Shown here one piece after another: positions 63,428 through 64,000 of a stretch of DNA of 64,000 bases. Each line of letters opens with the position of its first letter. Within the stretch, counting starts at the first letter, position 1. Under the pieces are notes generated by a model. It was not told the origin of the DNA. It did no database searches and saw only the letters and a list, made by a program, of their open reading frames with translations. The stretch is from Brooklawnia sp032229645 (lineage in GTDB: Bacteria > Actinomycetota > Actinomycetes > Propionibacteriales > Propionibacteriaceae): assembly GCA_963722295.1 (NCBI GenBank), contig CAVRLB010000001.1, positions 992,001-1,056,000 on the forward strand, in the 5' to 3' direction. Made by a program: the position numbers and the translations under genes.

Positions 63428-63503
63428 ACATCCCTCCGCTCATCCGAATGAGGTCAGGTTCAACGGGTGTCATCTCAGCCCCGGCGGGGCACCCCGTGTC
63501 GTC
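63428..63503 (-). ncRNA. TPP riboswitch upstream of thiZXY
   Basis: On the minus strand: ACGGGGTGCCCC, GGGGCTGAGATGACACCC, GTTGAACCTGACC and the closing GGAGGGATG, the invariant THI-box order. It abuts the thiZ start, so binding of thiamin pyrophosphate should hide the ribosome-binding site. Confidence 0.95.
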
Positions 63504-63507
63504 TTAA

Positions 63508-64000
63508 CTAACGCGCCGAACTATAGCAGTCCGCCTCAGGTTCGGGCGTGGTGATGCGGATGGCTCCTGCTGCGGTGACCGTGTAGCGGTAGCCGTGGGG
63601 TGAGGTCCAATGGTAGACGCCCGGGGTCGGCTGTGAGAGTGTCCACTTTCCGTGAGTTTTCGCACGGTGGGCTTTTCTTGACACGGGTCCGAGGTTGCCG
63701 AGGCGGGTTTGACCTGGTCGGCCCTTCACGTAGGCAACTGTGTGGTCGGCATCACAGTTGGACGCCTTCGTGGTGGCGTAGGGGAAGATGTCCACGGGGT
63801 TGCGCTGTTCGAGAGCGAAGCGCATCTTGGTCGGTGTTTCGTAGCAGTCGACGGGACGCAGGCCCGCGGGATCAATGATCGGCCGGAGGTTGACTTTCGC
63901 TCCAGCGAGAAACTCTGGGAGACGCGCAGTGAGGAGCGGACCCCAGCCCTCGACGCGTGCGACACCGGTGGCACTGCTCGACTCGTTGGCGCTGAGAGCA
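63508..64000 (-). CDS. HNH endonuclease domain protein (DUF222/13E12-like), 5' partial
   Basis: The frame is open to the right edge of the window. The C-terminal HNH domain is seen as CDADHTVAY, then GQTRLGNLGPVSRKAHRAKT, and WTSPHGYRYTV at the end, a layout typical of actinobacterial 13E12-repeat proteins. The N-terminal DUF222 part is outside the window. Function (nuclease, often in repeat families) is inferred. Confidence 0.85.
   Translation of the reverse strand, partial: ALSANESSSATGVARVEGWGPLLTARLPEFLAGAKVNLRPIIDPAGLRPVDCYETPTKMRFALEQRNPVDIFPYATTKASNCDADHTVAYVKGRPGQTRLGNLGPVSRKAHRAKTHGKWTLSQPTPGVYHWTSPHGYRYTVTAAGAIRITTPEPEADCYSSAR

Overview
The window looks like chromosomal DNA of a high-GC actinobacterium. 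The evidence is uniformly GC-rich coding, a 7Fe-type FdxA ferredoxin, DtxR/IdeR-type iron boxes, PadR/HxlR/MmyB/TetR-type regulators and a MobF (TraA-like) relaxase. CobD, a cobalamin riboswitch and two TPP riboswitches would fit the Propionibacteriales, but the family is inference. Both ends of the window cut through genes: a HAD phosphatase on the left and an HNH protein on the right.

Region 1 (1-15.9 kb) is backbone. It holds a siderophore module (Fes-like esterase, lipoprotein binding protein, two FecCD permeases, ATPase) with an iron box at 4700-4718. It also holds a ProA-like dehydrogenase, an MHS transporter, fdxA, an epimerase, a broken hydrolase, a cobalamin riboswitch in front of an AspT/YidE-type transporter, a DUF2853 protein, a GTPase, and tenA behind a TPP riboswitch. 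It ends at a tRNA-Ala(GGC) gene.

Region 2 (about 15.9-44.3 kb) is a composite, decaying mobile island that begins at the 3' end of the tRNA. It contains a large serine recombinase, a MobF relaxase, a few conjugation-type membrane proteins, and three insertion sequences. These are IS1380-, IS481- and IS3-type; the IS1380 and IS481 elements have readable ends and target duplications. There is a PstI/BsuBI-type restriction-modification pair, several regulator/enzyme pairs, and a stretch of spliced gene fragments: two further recombinase remnants, a truncated oxidoreductase, a beta-lactamase-like protein, a VOC protein and HTH pieces. The IS1380 element splits a PadR-controlled HAAS membrane gene, and the reading frame can be rebuilt exactly. 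The IS3 element splits an HdeD-lipase fusion gene.

Region 3 (44.6-50.4 kb) is the most unusual part. An AraC-type regulator is followed by a co-directional, tightly packed set: a SRPBCC protein, a one-TM peptide, a membrane-anchored protein related to linalool dehydratase/isomerase, a CtaG-like membrane protein and another membrane protein. I know of no described system with this composition.

Region 4 (50.4-64 kb) is backbone again: a ketoacyl synthase III beside an OleD-like epimerase fused to a metallo-beta-lactamase domain, and an iron-box-controlled heterodimeric ABC exporter whose second subunit carries a frameshift. These are followed by cobD, a phosphatase, rsfS, nadD, and a thiYXZ pyrimidine transporter behind a second TPP riboswitch. 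TenA and ThiXYZ together form a riboswitch-controlled thiamin-salvage regulon. The two iron boxes similarly tie the FecCD/Fes module to the ABC exporter pair.
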